Shown one piece after another: positions 1 through 8,400 of a stretch of 14,806 bases of DNA (positions within the stretch are counted from its first letter, which is position 1; the number at the start of each line of letters is the position of its first letter). Made by a program: the position numbers and the translations under genes. This DNA is from an uncultured Selenomonadales bacterium (GTDB taxonomy: Bacteria; Bacillota; Negativicutes; Selenomonadales; Selenomonadaceae), in NCBI GenBank assembly GCA_937910665.1, contig CALEPR010000206.1:1-14806 (forward strand). Reading direction: 5' to 3'. The notes under the pieces are model-generated. The model did no database searches, was not told where the DNA came from, and saw nothing but the letters and a program-made list of their open reading frames with translations.

Positions 1-55
1 GCTTCCTTCGTTCGGCACAATCTTTCCAAGCGCGTTAATTCGTTTTCAAGGTAGA
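1..55. repeat. Terminal direct repeat, left copy (circle seam)
   Basis: Bases 1-55 are identical to 14752-14806. The repeat lies inside one continuous relaxase reading frame that only makes sense when the two ends are joined. It is best read as the overlap left when a circular molecule is written linearly, not as a biological repeat. The exact 55-base length is typical of an assembly k-mer overlap. Confidence 0.93.
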
Positions 56-1889
56 TTTTGATTTCGGAGAGCCTTCGTCCTGTTTCTTCCAAACGGATTT
101 TTTCCTTCGTAATGTAATATTGTTCCTGAAGTTTTACGCCGAGATTAGTCCAGTTGGTGTTGTTGAAAAATATTTCTCGCTTACAATTTTCCGTCGAATC
201 TCGCTCGTAATTAGCTAACGCTTTTTCGTATTCCTCTTGTTCGATTTGCAATTTTTTAAATCCGTCATGAACGAAAATATTCTTGGCAAGGTTCATAGCC
301 TCAGAGGGGAAAATCCGTTTAAGCATTAAGCAATTGCAAGTATCAATAGCCTCTTCGCGTTGATTTTTCAAGGAACGATATTGCAGAAACAAATTGTCGC
401 GAACTTCCCTCGCCGTGAAAACTGTTTTGGGCATTTCTTTCACTTGAATTCTCGCTCTTAAAGTATCAAAGTTTTTCAAAACAGCGGTACTTGTTTTTTT
501 CAATTCCCGCAAAGTATCGAGGTCATTTTGCAAAAGTCTGTGCATGACAAGCTCAACATTTTTTCGCCGATATGGTTCCTCCAATTTTCCAAGAATTGTC
601 CAGTATTTCGGATTATTCTTAGCAAGGAAAGAGCGCAAGGCAGAAATTTTTTTCTCGATGCCGCGAGTAATTGTTTGAAAGGCTTGAAAATCTTCGGGAT
701 ATTTTCCAGTCGGCGGAAAGAGTTGTTTTGAAAGTCTATCCAAATCCTCACATTGTCTTATTTTATTTTCGTAGTCTTGAATGAATAGATAATCCGACGC
801 AGGCAAATATTCTTTCCTTACACGTTCTCTGGCACCCAAAAAGCCAACTAAGTTCCTTTTGAGTGTCTGAATTCTAGCCAATTCAGACAGAATGCTTTGA
901 TTCAATCCGTTCAACGTTTTGTCTTCCAGATTCGCCGACTTATAAGCTAGAGAATTTGAAAGGAAAAGCCAAGAGCGTTCGGCTTGCCTGACTAAGAATT
1001 TCGTTTCTTCTTCTTGAGCCGTCTTTTTTCGCATGTCGTCCTGAAACAATGAATGTTGCTTGTTTTGTATTATTTCGCGGTACCTTTTTACGCCATTGGA
1101 AAGTTCGTTCTCTTCGTGTGCCGGTATTACGCCAATGTAGGATTCGGGCATTCGCTTATAAAGATTAGAGGCAAATTTATCGCCACGTTTTTCTGCTTCT
1201 ACCTGCTGAGCTTTAAGCGACCGATAGTCTACTCGAATCGAAAAGCCATTCCGCGCCAGCACTTCATTTTGGATTCGTGCAAAATTCGCCCGAATTTCAT
1301 AAAGATATTTTTTGTTGTGCCATTTCTTATCTTTAGGAGCACCGTGTTGGCGACGCCGCTCAAAACTGGCGACCTTCTCGCCTTTTAACGGTTTGGCTGC
1401 TCTGCGAAAATATTTGCACGCTGGGCGTTCGCCCATTTTTTCCACGTCGTCAATCAGTCGCTCGGAAAACATGATATGAACGTGAGGATGCCATTCGCCC
1501 GACAATTCGCCCACTTTCTCATGTACCGCGTAGGCATAATAATGATTCGACAAATGCGCAGCGATAAATTTGTCGACGATTTCGAGATTATATTCGAGAG
1601 ACAATTCGTTAGGCAAAGACAACTCGATTTCTCTGTACCGGACGTTACCTTTGTCCTCGTAACGCGTTGCTGCAGAAAAAAATTTTTGAGCAGAACCCTT
1701 AGCCCATTTGGGCAGGTGACTACCCTTGAAAACACAATCTGTCCTTTCGCTTTGCGCTCCTTCGCGGTTGATATAATCCGCATGAGACTTTCCGTCTTCG
1801 CGCAAAATATAATCGACATGCTTTTTCGCCGAAATTCTTTTTCCACTGGACTTAGTATCGTCCTTAACTCTCAGATGAAAAGTAGCCAT
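1..1889 (-). CDS. MobA/MobL-family relaxase, N-terminal part (gene continues across the seam)
   Basis: Conjugative-mobilization relaxase: it would nick the plasmid at oriT and stay covalently bound to the transferred strand. I translated the minus strand from ATG at 1889 to base 1 and found no stop; joined to 14751-14355 it gives 761 aa. Residues 1-230 are the relaxase domain: the metal-binding HUH motif HPHVHI (His134, 136, 138) with a further His123, candidate catalytic tyrosines Tyr27 (HVDYILRE) or Tyr39 (HADYINRE), and the family signature VDYRSLKAQ near 220-228. Residues 230-761 are long, charged and largely helical, with no domain I recognise. The start is set by AAAGGAGG seven bases upstream. 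The gene is absent from a linear ORF scan because it runs off the left edge. Which tyrosine is catalytic is not decided from sequence alone. Confidence 0.9.
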   Translation of the reverse strand, partial: MATFHLRVKDDTKSSGKRISAKKHVDYILREDGKSHADYINREGAQSERTDCVFKGSHLPKWAKGSAQKFFSAATRYEDKGNVRYREIELSLPNELSLEYNLEIVDKFIAAHLSNHYYAYAVHEKVGELSGEWHPHVHIMFSERLIDDVEKMGERPACKYFRRAAKPLKGEKVASFERRRQHGAPKDKKWHNKKYLYEIRANFARIQNEVLARNGFSIRVDYRSLKAQQVEAEKRGDKFASNLYKRMPESYIGVIPAHEENELSNGVKRYREIIQNKQHSLFQDDMRKKTAQEEETKFLVRQAERSWLFLSNSLAYKSANLEDKTLNGLNQSILSELARIQTLKRNLVGFLGARERVRKEYLPASDYLFIQDYENKIRQCEDLDRLSKQLFPPTGKYPEDFQAFQTITRGIEKKISALRSFLAKNNPKYWTILGKLEEPYRRKNVELVMHRLLQNDLDTLRELKKTSTAVLKNFDTLRARIQVKEMPKTVFTAREVRDNLFLQYRSLKNQREEAIDTCNCLMLKRIFPSEAMNLAKNIFVHDGFKKLQIEQEEYEKALANYERDSTENCKREIFFNNTNWTNLGVKLQEQYYITKEKIRLEETGRRLSEIKIYLENELTRLERLCRTKE

Positions 1890-1928
1890 GAAAAAACCTC
1901 CTTTGCCTAATTGTGGCACAAAAGGAGG
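1890..1928 (-). promoter_or_regulatory. Relaxase leader hairpin covering its ribosome site
   Basis: CCTCCTTT (1897-1904) and AAAGGAGG (1921-1928) are perfect complements. The stem is extended by GCC (1905-1907) with GGC (1915-1917), leaving a 7-base loop and a 3-base bulge. In the relaxase mRNA the whole Shine-Dalgarno AAAGGAGG lies in this stem, and six U residues follow it directly before the ATG. It could therefore restrain translation, or act as an intrinsic terminator just ahead of the gene. Neither role is shown by sequence alone. Confidence 0.55.
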
Positions 1929-1954
1929 CTCTCAGATTCTTATTTTTTTGCTTT

Positions 1955-1982
1955 TTTATAGGTCACGACGTGATTGTTTAAA
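1955..1982 (-). promoter_or_regulatory. Putative relaxase promoter with palindromic operator
   Basis: On the minus strand, TTTAAA (1977-1982, weak -35) is separated by 16 bases from TATAAA (1955-1960, good -10). The spacer holds the palindrome TCACGACGTGA (plus strand, 1963-1973; 5-base arms around one base). A dimeric repressor bound here would block the promoter; candidates are the adjacent XRE protein or the relaxase itself. The -35 is poor, so confidence is moderate. Confidence 0.45.
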
Positions 1983-2014
1983 ATTTTTCTTACCAAGCAC
2001 GAAAGTAGCAAACA

Positions 2015-2263
2015 CTATTCATCATTTTTCATGGCAGGGTATTTACTACGTTCGTAAGGTTTAATACAATCTGTTATGCCAAGCAAATAATCGACACTCG
2101 TATCATAGAACAAAGCTATTTTTATCAGTAGATCTAAAGGAATACTGCGGCCTCCTAATTCGTAATATGAATAAGCGACTTGACTACAGCTCAAATATTC
2201 AGCCATGTCTTGCTGAGTTAAGTCATTATCTTCGCGGATATTTCTAATTCGTGGAAATCTCAT
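2015..2263 (-). CDS. Small XRE-family transcriptional repressor
   Basis: An 82-aa protein that is almost entirely a lambda-Cro/XRE helix-turn-helix domain: residues about 3-60 carry the pattern IRNIREDNDLTQQDMAEYL...YSYYELGGRSIPLDLLIKIALFYDTSVDYLLG in outline, followed by a short polar tail. I chose ATG at 2263 because GGTGAT sits about 6 bases upstream. A longer frame from TTG at 2293 has no ribosome site and adds ten residues with no HTH match. It lies upstream of the relaxase on the same strand and divergent from the RTX gene, so it is placed to control either. The operator at 1963-1973 in the relaxase promoter and the dyad near 2442-2453 are candidate targets, which is inference. Confidence 0.8.
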   Translation of the reverse strand: MRFPRIRNIREDNDLTQQDMAEYLSCSQVAYSYYELGGRSIPLDLLIKIALFYDTSVDYLLGITDCIKPYERSKYPAMKNDE

Positions 2264-2377
2264 ACTTGTATCACCAAAGTCAAGTATAAGCAAAACGAAT
2301 TGTTATATTGATTTTTAAAACAATCTGGTGTAAAATTTACCAAGCTTCTTTTAAGTTTGTTGTTAATATGAAATTTG
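2264..2377. other. Intergenic region between XRE gene and RTX promoter
   Basis: AT-rich spacer that must hold the XRE gene promoter on the minus strand. I see TATACT-like and TATAAC-like boxes but no convincing -35 partner at 16-18 bases. A weak dyad (TGG tg TAAA a TTTA CCA, 2326-2342) is the only symmetric element. No gene is evident. Confidence 0.4.
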
Positions 2378-2406
2378 TTGCGTAATGTAGGTTATACGAT
2401 TATAAT
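2378..2406 (+). promoter_or_regulatory. Sigma70-type promoter of the RTX gene
   Basis: TTGCGT (2378-2383), a 17-base spacer, then a perfect TATAAT (2401-2406). Transcription would start near 2413, giving a leader of about 65 bases before the TTG start at 2479. Confidence 0.7.
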
Positions 2407-2441
2407 TCCTAACAGACGCTCGATAGCACGGAACGTACTAT

Positions 2442-2471
2442 AAGGTGCACCTTGTACACCATTGTGAGGTG
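2442..2471 (+). promoter_or_regulatory. RTX mRNA leader with palindrome and ribosome-site decoy
   Basis: AAGGTGCACCTT (2442-2453) is a perfect 12-base palindrome, flanked by GTAC on both sides (2435-2438 and 2454-2457) with a 3-base asymmetry. The ribosome site GAGGTG (2466-2471) repeats the AGGTG of the palindrome, so CACCT (2448-2452) can pair with either the upstream AGGTG or the ribosome site; CACC (2457-2460) offers a third option. The palindrome could also be a protein operator just downstream of the promoter. Confidence 0.5.
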
Positions 2472-2478
2472 AAAAACA

Positions 2479-5400
2479 TTGGAACCAACAAAAATTTCAT
2501 TTAACAAAACAGCATTTATCAGCAGTTTAAAAAATCATTTACAACAACTGGAATCTGAAACAGAGGCGAAATTAAAATCGCTAATGAAAGAAGAAGCTGA
2601 ATCAAAAGTCAGCGAGATGGATAATGTGTCTGTAAAGTTTAAAGATATTGTTAATATTACTCCTAAAGATGGAACTACATTTCCCGATGAAATTTATTCT
2701 GCTGTACTAAAACGTGTTGTTACTGTCGAAGCTCCTAAACTCTCGGGCGGCACATGGGGGGAAGGAGCAATAATTAAACAATTAGGCGAATATATTGCAG
2801 AATTATTAGATACTAATACTGAGGCTATTACAGTTGACGGGACAACTTATATGCTTTCCAATGATTTTGGGTCTACCATTTCATTAGTTAATGTTACAAT
2901 CAAAGGCAAAAATGCTAAATACAAATTCATTTGGGATGATACCAACGATACAACGCGCAAAAGTCTCGATGACTACATGAAGAGTCTATTGGTACTTGAA
3001 AAGGAACGTCTATTAAATGTTTTTATTGCTCTCTTAAAAGATGCAGATAAAGCCGGAATAATAGATACGGCAAAGGACACAGCAAAAGATTTATTATCCA
3101 AATGGGTTAGAACATTGATGAACGGCAAAAAATTAAAATCCTTATCTAATCTAACAGACTTTGAATTTTTACGCCAACTTTCTTCATCAAACATAAAACA
3201 AACCGACAATTTAGTTACTTCAGCAATTAAAGAAGTCAACAAAGAGATTAACGATATTTTGGAAGATATTAAAGATGTAGTAAATCCAAGCAGAAAATTA
3301 AAAGCGTTGCTTATGGTTGTCGATACTTTAGATGAGTTTGTAGCATGGACTAAAGAGGCATTTGATGACAGCAAAAATAAAATAGATGACATAACGAAAA
3401 AATACAACAAATTTCTAGAGGAAACTGTTCAACTTGCAGACTACTTTGTTTCGAATGAAGATGTGGAAATTTCTTCTGAATCCATTGCGAAATCAAAAAC
3501 ATATAAAAATTTTATCAAAGCTTTTAATAATTTGGAGACGACAATAGGTGAATCTGAAACTTCATTCGACAGCATACTCTCCGAATATAACATCTACGAA
3601 TTTACCGATGTGAACGATGCAGTCATTTTTGAAAATAACGCTATCATAAACGGCACCGACAATTCCGACACAATTAAATCGACGGGTACCAATGTCACGA
3701 TTAACGGCAACGGCGAAAATGACAGTATCACAACAACTGGCTCCAAAGCACTTGTCAACGGCGGCTCTGGTAATGACACCATACTTAGCGGCGGCTTTAA
3801 CTCGAAAATATATGGCAATGAAGGCGACGACATTATATATGTCGAAGGTAAGCAAACATCTGTAGATGGCGGCTCAGGAAGCGATACCATTGTCGTTAAT
3901 AACTCTGATGTTACCGTAAACGGCGGCGGAAACTTCGATGGATTGCCCGTAATAGACACAATTATAATAAGTTCCGATTCCGAAGATGTAGTTGTAAATG
4001 ATTTTGATAAAGACGATATTCTTAACCTCTCTTCATATAACGCCAGTGACCTTTCGGCAGGGATATATCAAACAACTTCACTTGAAATCTGGTCTCGAAA
4101 AACTCACAAAACTATTGCCATATTGTCAGATGTTACAAGCGGTACAAATGAAAACATTCTCTGCAAAGACGATAACGGCGAGGTAATACAAGTCAGCCTC
4201 AACTGGGTTCTAGAAAACACTCCGCCTATTATCAATCCTTACGACACATTAAATCCTTATGATAACTTGAAACCCTCACAGGTCATAACTGTTCCAATTA
4301 ACGAAAATATTAATAACTCTCTCAACAACGTTATGATAACAGCTTTATCTGGCGACCACTCCATAAAAAACTCTGGTAATGCTGTCACGATTAACGGCGG
4401 TTCAGACAGAGATAAAGTTACAAACACCGGAAATAACGTCAAAATTGATGGCAAAGCCAGTAACGACATAATCTCAAATGGATTTGAGATTACTCCTTCA
4501 AGTTCAAGCCAACTTACCAAAGGTGGAGACAATGTTATCATAAATGGCGGCGAAGGTATCGACTTAATTTACAACTATGAAGGACTAAATGCAAAAATTG
4601 ACGGTGGCGAAGGAACTGATACGATTTATAATACTGGTTCTGGTGGAACTCTCAACGGCGGAACAGATGATGACAAAATTGATAACTCTGGGGAAAAAGT
4701 TTCAATCAATGGTGGTAGTGGTAATGACACATTAACGAACGAAAACGACTCTAACGTAACAATAGACGGAGGAGACGGTAGCGATCACATCACCAATGAA
4801 GGCGCAAATGCTCTGGTTGACGGCAACGACGGGGACGATTACATTAACAATAATAATGCTTCCTCTGTTACTCTTATCGGCGGAAACGGTAATGACCGCA
4901 TCTGGAATACTGGTTCCAACATTTCAATTACTGGTGATACTGGCGACGATTACATCAGTAATAACAAAGGCTCTTTAGTTACAATCAATAGTGGAGACGG
5001 TAACGACACCGTTAACAACACTGGCTCTAACGTTTTGATCGATAGTAATACAGGCAAAGATTCTATTTCAAACAGCGAAAACAATGTCTCAATCAACAGC
5101 GGTGTAGGCAATGATTACGTTTACAGTAGTGGTGACTCAGTAACAATAGATAGTGGATTAGACGACGATTCAATCCATAATAGAGGCAACAATGTTTCCG
5201 TAGAAGCTGGAGACGGAAATAACTTCATTGATCAATATGGTGACGATGTAACCATTACCAGCGGCAAAGACAATGACACTATAAACTACATTGGAAAAAA
5301 CATTTCAATCGATAGTGGTGACGGTAATGATTCAATTCGCAACGAAGGCTCCTATAACAATAGAATTATTCAAGACAGCGGGGATAACTCAACAATTAAC

Positions 5401-8400
5401 TCTGGTGGCGGTAACGATACTATTTACAATTTAGGATCAAACGTCGTAATCAATAGCGGCGAAAATGACGATCGCATTACTAACAGTTATGGTTCCAACA
5501 ACGTTTCAATCAATGCGGGCACAGGTAACGACACTATTGGAAGCTATAATGGTAATTATGCGACAATAGAGGGAGGTATAGGTAACGATTCCATTAATAA
5601 TAGTGGTTCTAATTCAACCATCAATGGTGGTCTCGGAGACGACTCAATCCACAACAGTGGCTCAAGTGTAACAACCGACGGCGGTGAAGGCAATGACTTC
5701 ATTAACAACCATGGCGATAATTCTATAATCGATGGCGGTAGCGGTAAGGACACCATCCAAAACAGTGACTTCAAAGTTTTAATCAGAGGCGGTGCAGATG
5801 ACGATTCTATTCTTAACAGAGGAAGCTCATATACGACAATCGACGGCGGTAACGGTAACGATCAAATCGAAACTCATTATTCCACTGGTGTAAACTCAAA
5901 CGACGACACTAACTTAGGCAGATATATCTCAATTAGTGGCGGTGAAGGTGACGATTCAATCGAAAATAGCTCAACATATACAACCATCGACGGCGGTAAT
6001 GGAGATGATTCTATCTCCAACACTGGTCATGATGCCTCAATCAATGGCGGAAATGGCAATGACTTTATCGAAAACAAAGATCAATATTGGTCTTATTACA
6101 TTACTACAATAAATGGTAGCAAAGGGAACGATACTATTTCGTTAAATGGTAGGGATACTGAATGTGATCTCATTCAGTACAATTTTGGGGACGGAAACGA
6201 CGTCATTTATAACTTCGACGAAAACGACACACTGTCAATCACTGATAGCAGTTACTCTTCAATAAAAAGCAACAACGACATTATTTTGACTGTCGGAGAT
6301 GGAAAAATTTCTTTAATTGGTGCGGCAAATATTTACCGTTTGAACATTAACGGCACTTTGGTCGCTGATACAACGCCTACTGATACGACGCCTGCTGATA
6401 CGACACCTACTGATACGACGCCTGCTGATACGACACCTGCCGATACGACGCCTGCCGACACAACACCTGCTGATACGACATCCGCTGATACGACACCTGC
6501 TGACACGATACCGAGTGGACAAGACCAATCTTCTACTGTCCAAATCGTAAAAGATATTACCGGTCTTGACATCAATCGTCTTGTTTCAATCGTGTTAACT
6601 GATTCGTTTTCTATCGAAGAGGCGATAAGCGACGGAACCAAGCTTTTGAACATATCATCAGATAGCGGCGTAATGAACGTTGACCTTAGTGATTCTGATT
6701 ATCGTCAGATTGTGTCACTTGAGGGCGGCAATCAGAAAGTTCAGTTTAACGACCAAAACGGCAACATCGCGATTGTCGGCGAAAGTGCTACTGGCTCAAA
6801 GAACATCATCTTCGGCAACGGCGACGACTTAGGTATCTTATATTCTCCCGATGCTAATATCCGTGCTACTGTCGGCTCAGGCAGAGATTCTATCATTACC
6901 GATAATAACGCTCGTGTTCGTGTTGATATGACTAACAGCGACGAAGCAAAAATTATTCCCTATTCTGGCAGAATTATTCTTGATAACTATGATTCCGACT
7001 CTCGCGCAGAAATCGTCATTCCCGACGTTAGCGACATAACAGGTGCGATTAAAAACAACTCTATCCAACTCATTGGCAACGAAATTCGTCCAAACTCTTC
7101 AACTCGTATTCAGCTAAGCGATTCTACTGACGCTAACATCGTCAATCTCTCCACTGAACGCGGTGACACACAAAAAGTGGGCTTTACCGGTATCAATGGC
7201 GGAGCTGTCGATGCTCGCGAACTGCACGAGAACTTTTTACTTAAGGGCAACTACGCTGAAAATACTTCCGATAAACAAAAACGTAAACCTTCTACGCTCG
7301 TTTCAGGAAATGGTCACGACACTATTCTTGCTGGTGCCAGAGACTTCGTTGACGGTGGTAATGGTAAAAATCAGATTTTCCTCACATCTTACGACTTACG
7401 GCAAATTAAAGACGGAGCGACCATTGTTTCTAGTGGCAATGGTAGAAATACTGTTCATGGTTTCCATGAGGGCTTTGGTTATGATGGTGACGTTATTCAA
7501 GTCAAAGATTTTAATAATCTCAAGTTCAAGTTTGATACCGACGGATTATTACTAACGGCTAACGACTCAAGGATTAAATTCGACGGTATCGGTATAACTT
7601 CTGCCACTACCGATGATTCAACGAATTCATTAGGTACAGACAGAGCGGAGTTGATTCAAATTACCAATGGCTCCTCTACTATGAGAACTGCTGTCGCTCA
7701 AACTAACCAATCTATTCTTGTTCAAGAAGATGACTACATCACTCCCAATGCTTTCTTCGGAAATCGCTCCGGATTAAACTTCTCCGAGTACAGCGATAGC
7801 GTAGAAATTAACCTTATTGACGGCACAGGTAAACTTGGTAAGTGGGACGCTACCTTCAAAGGCATTAACAAATTACAGGCGGGCGATGGGATGTCTACGC
7901 TTATCGGCGACGATGCTAGAAACACTCTCATCGCTGGCACTGGTTACACCAGCATGTGGGGCGGAGCAGGTAACGACAAACTTATAGGAAAAGGCAATTC
8001 CGCTGATAAAGACGGAAGAACCACTTTCTTCTTCTTTGCTGATGACGGACGTGACGTTATTTCCGATTTTACGTTCCTTACTCCTGATAACAGATATGAC
8101 GGTATTGACGACAGAATCAACGTTGGCGATAGCGATATTAACGATGCTTATAGCGCAGGAAATAATGTCGTTGTAGTCTTCGACCAAAATAGCTATCTAA
8201 TTCTCGAAGATGCTGTAGGCAAAGATTTCCGCATCGCTAACATGATTGCTAAAGTAGACAGAAACATTGCCTATGACGGTTTAGCTAATTGCTACGTCGC
8301 TTCAGGTGGTTCCTCTCTTACTGTTGATTCAACTGTCAAATCAGCGGAGATTTGGCTTGATAATTCTCATGAAACTCAATTCTTTGGCAACATTCGCACT

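Noticed and set aside
1..55. 55-base direct repeats as phage terminal repeats or attachment sites
   Set aside because: They lie inside a continuous relaxase frame and the content is plasmid-like with no virion genes; an assembly overlap of a circle explains them fully.
528..1910. Plus-strand frames of 67, 111 and 144 aa at 528-731, 1053-1388 and 1476-1910
   Set aside because: They are antisense to the relaxase frame, lack convincing ribosome sites and match no family.
1948..2056. Small plus-strand frame from TTG at 1948 after AAAGGAGG
   Set aside because: It is antisense to the XRE gene 3' end, and the spacing from the purine-rich site to the TTG (about 19 bases) is too long.
2015..2293. 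Longer XRE protein starting at TTG 2293
   Set aside because: No ribosome site; ATG at 2263 has one and gives the usual HTH-proximal N-terminus.
3562..5774. Several 72-145 aa minus-strand frames opposite the RTX repeats
   Set aside because: Repetitive Pro/Leu/Ser-rich translations mirror the RTX periodicity; they are shadows.
6313..6653. Minus-strand Cys/Arg-rich and Val-Ser-Ala-Gly repeat proteins
   Set aside because: They are antisense shadows of the 15-base tandem repeat in the RTX gene.
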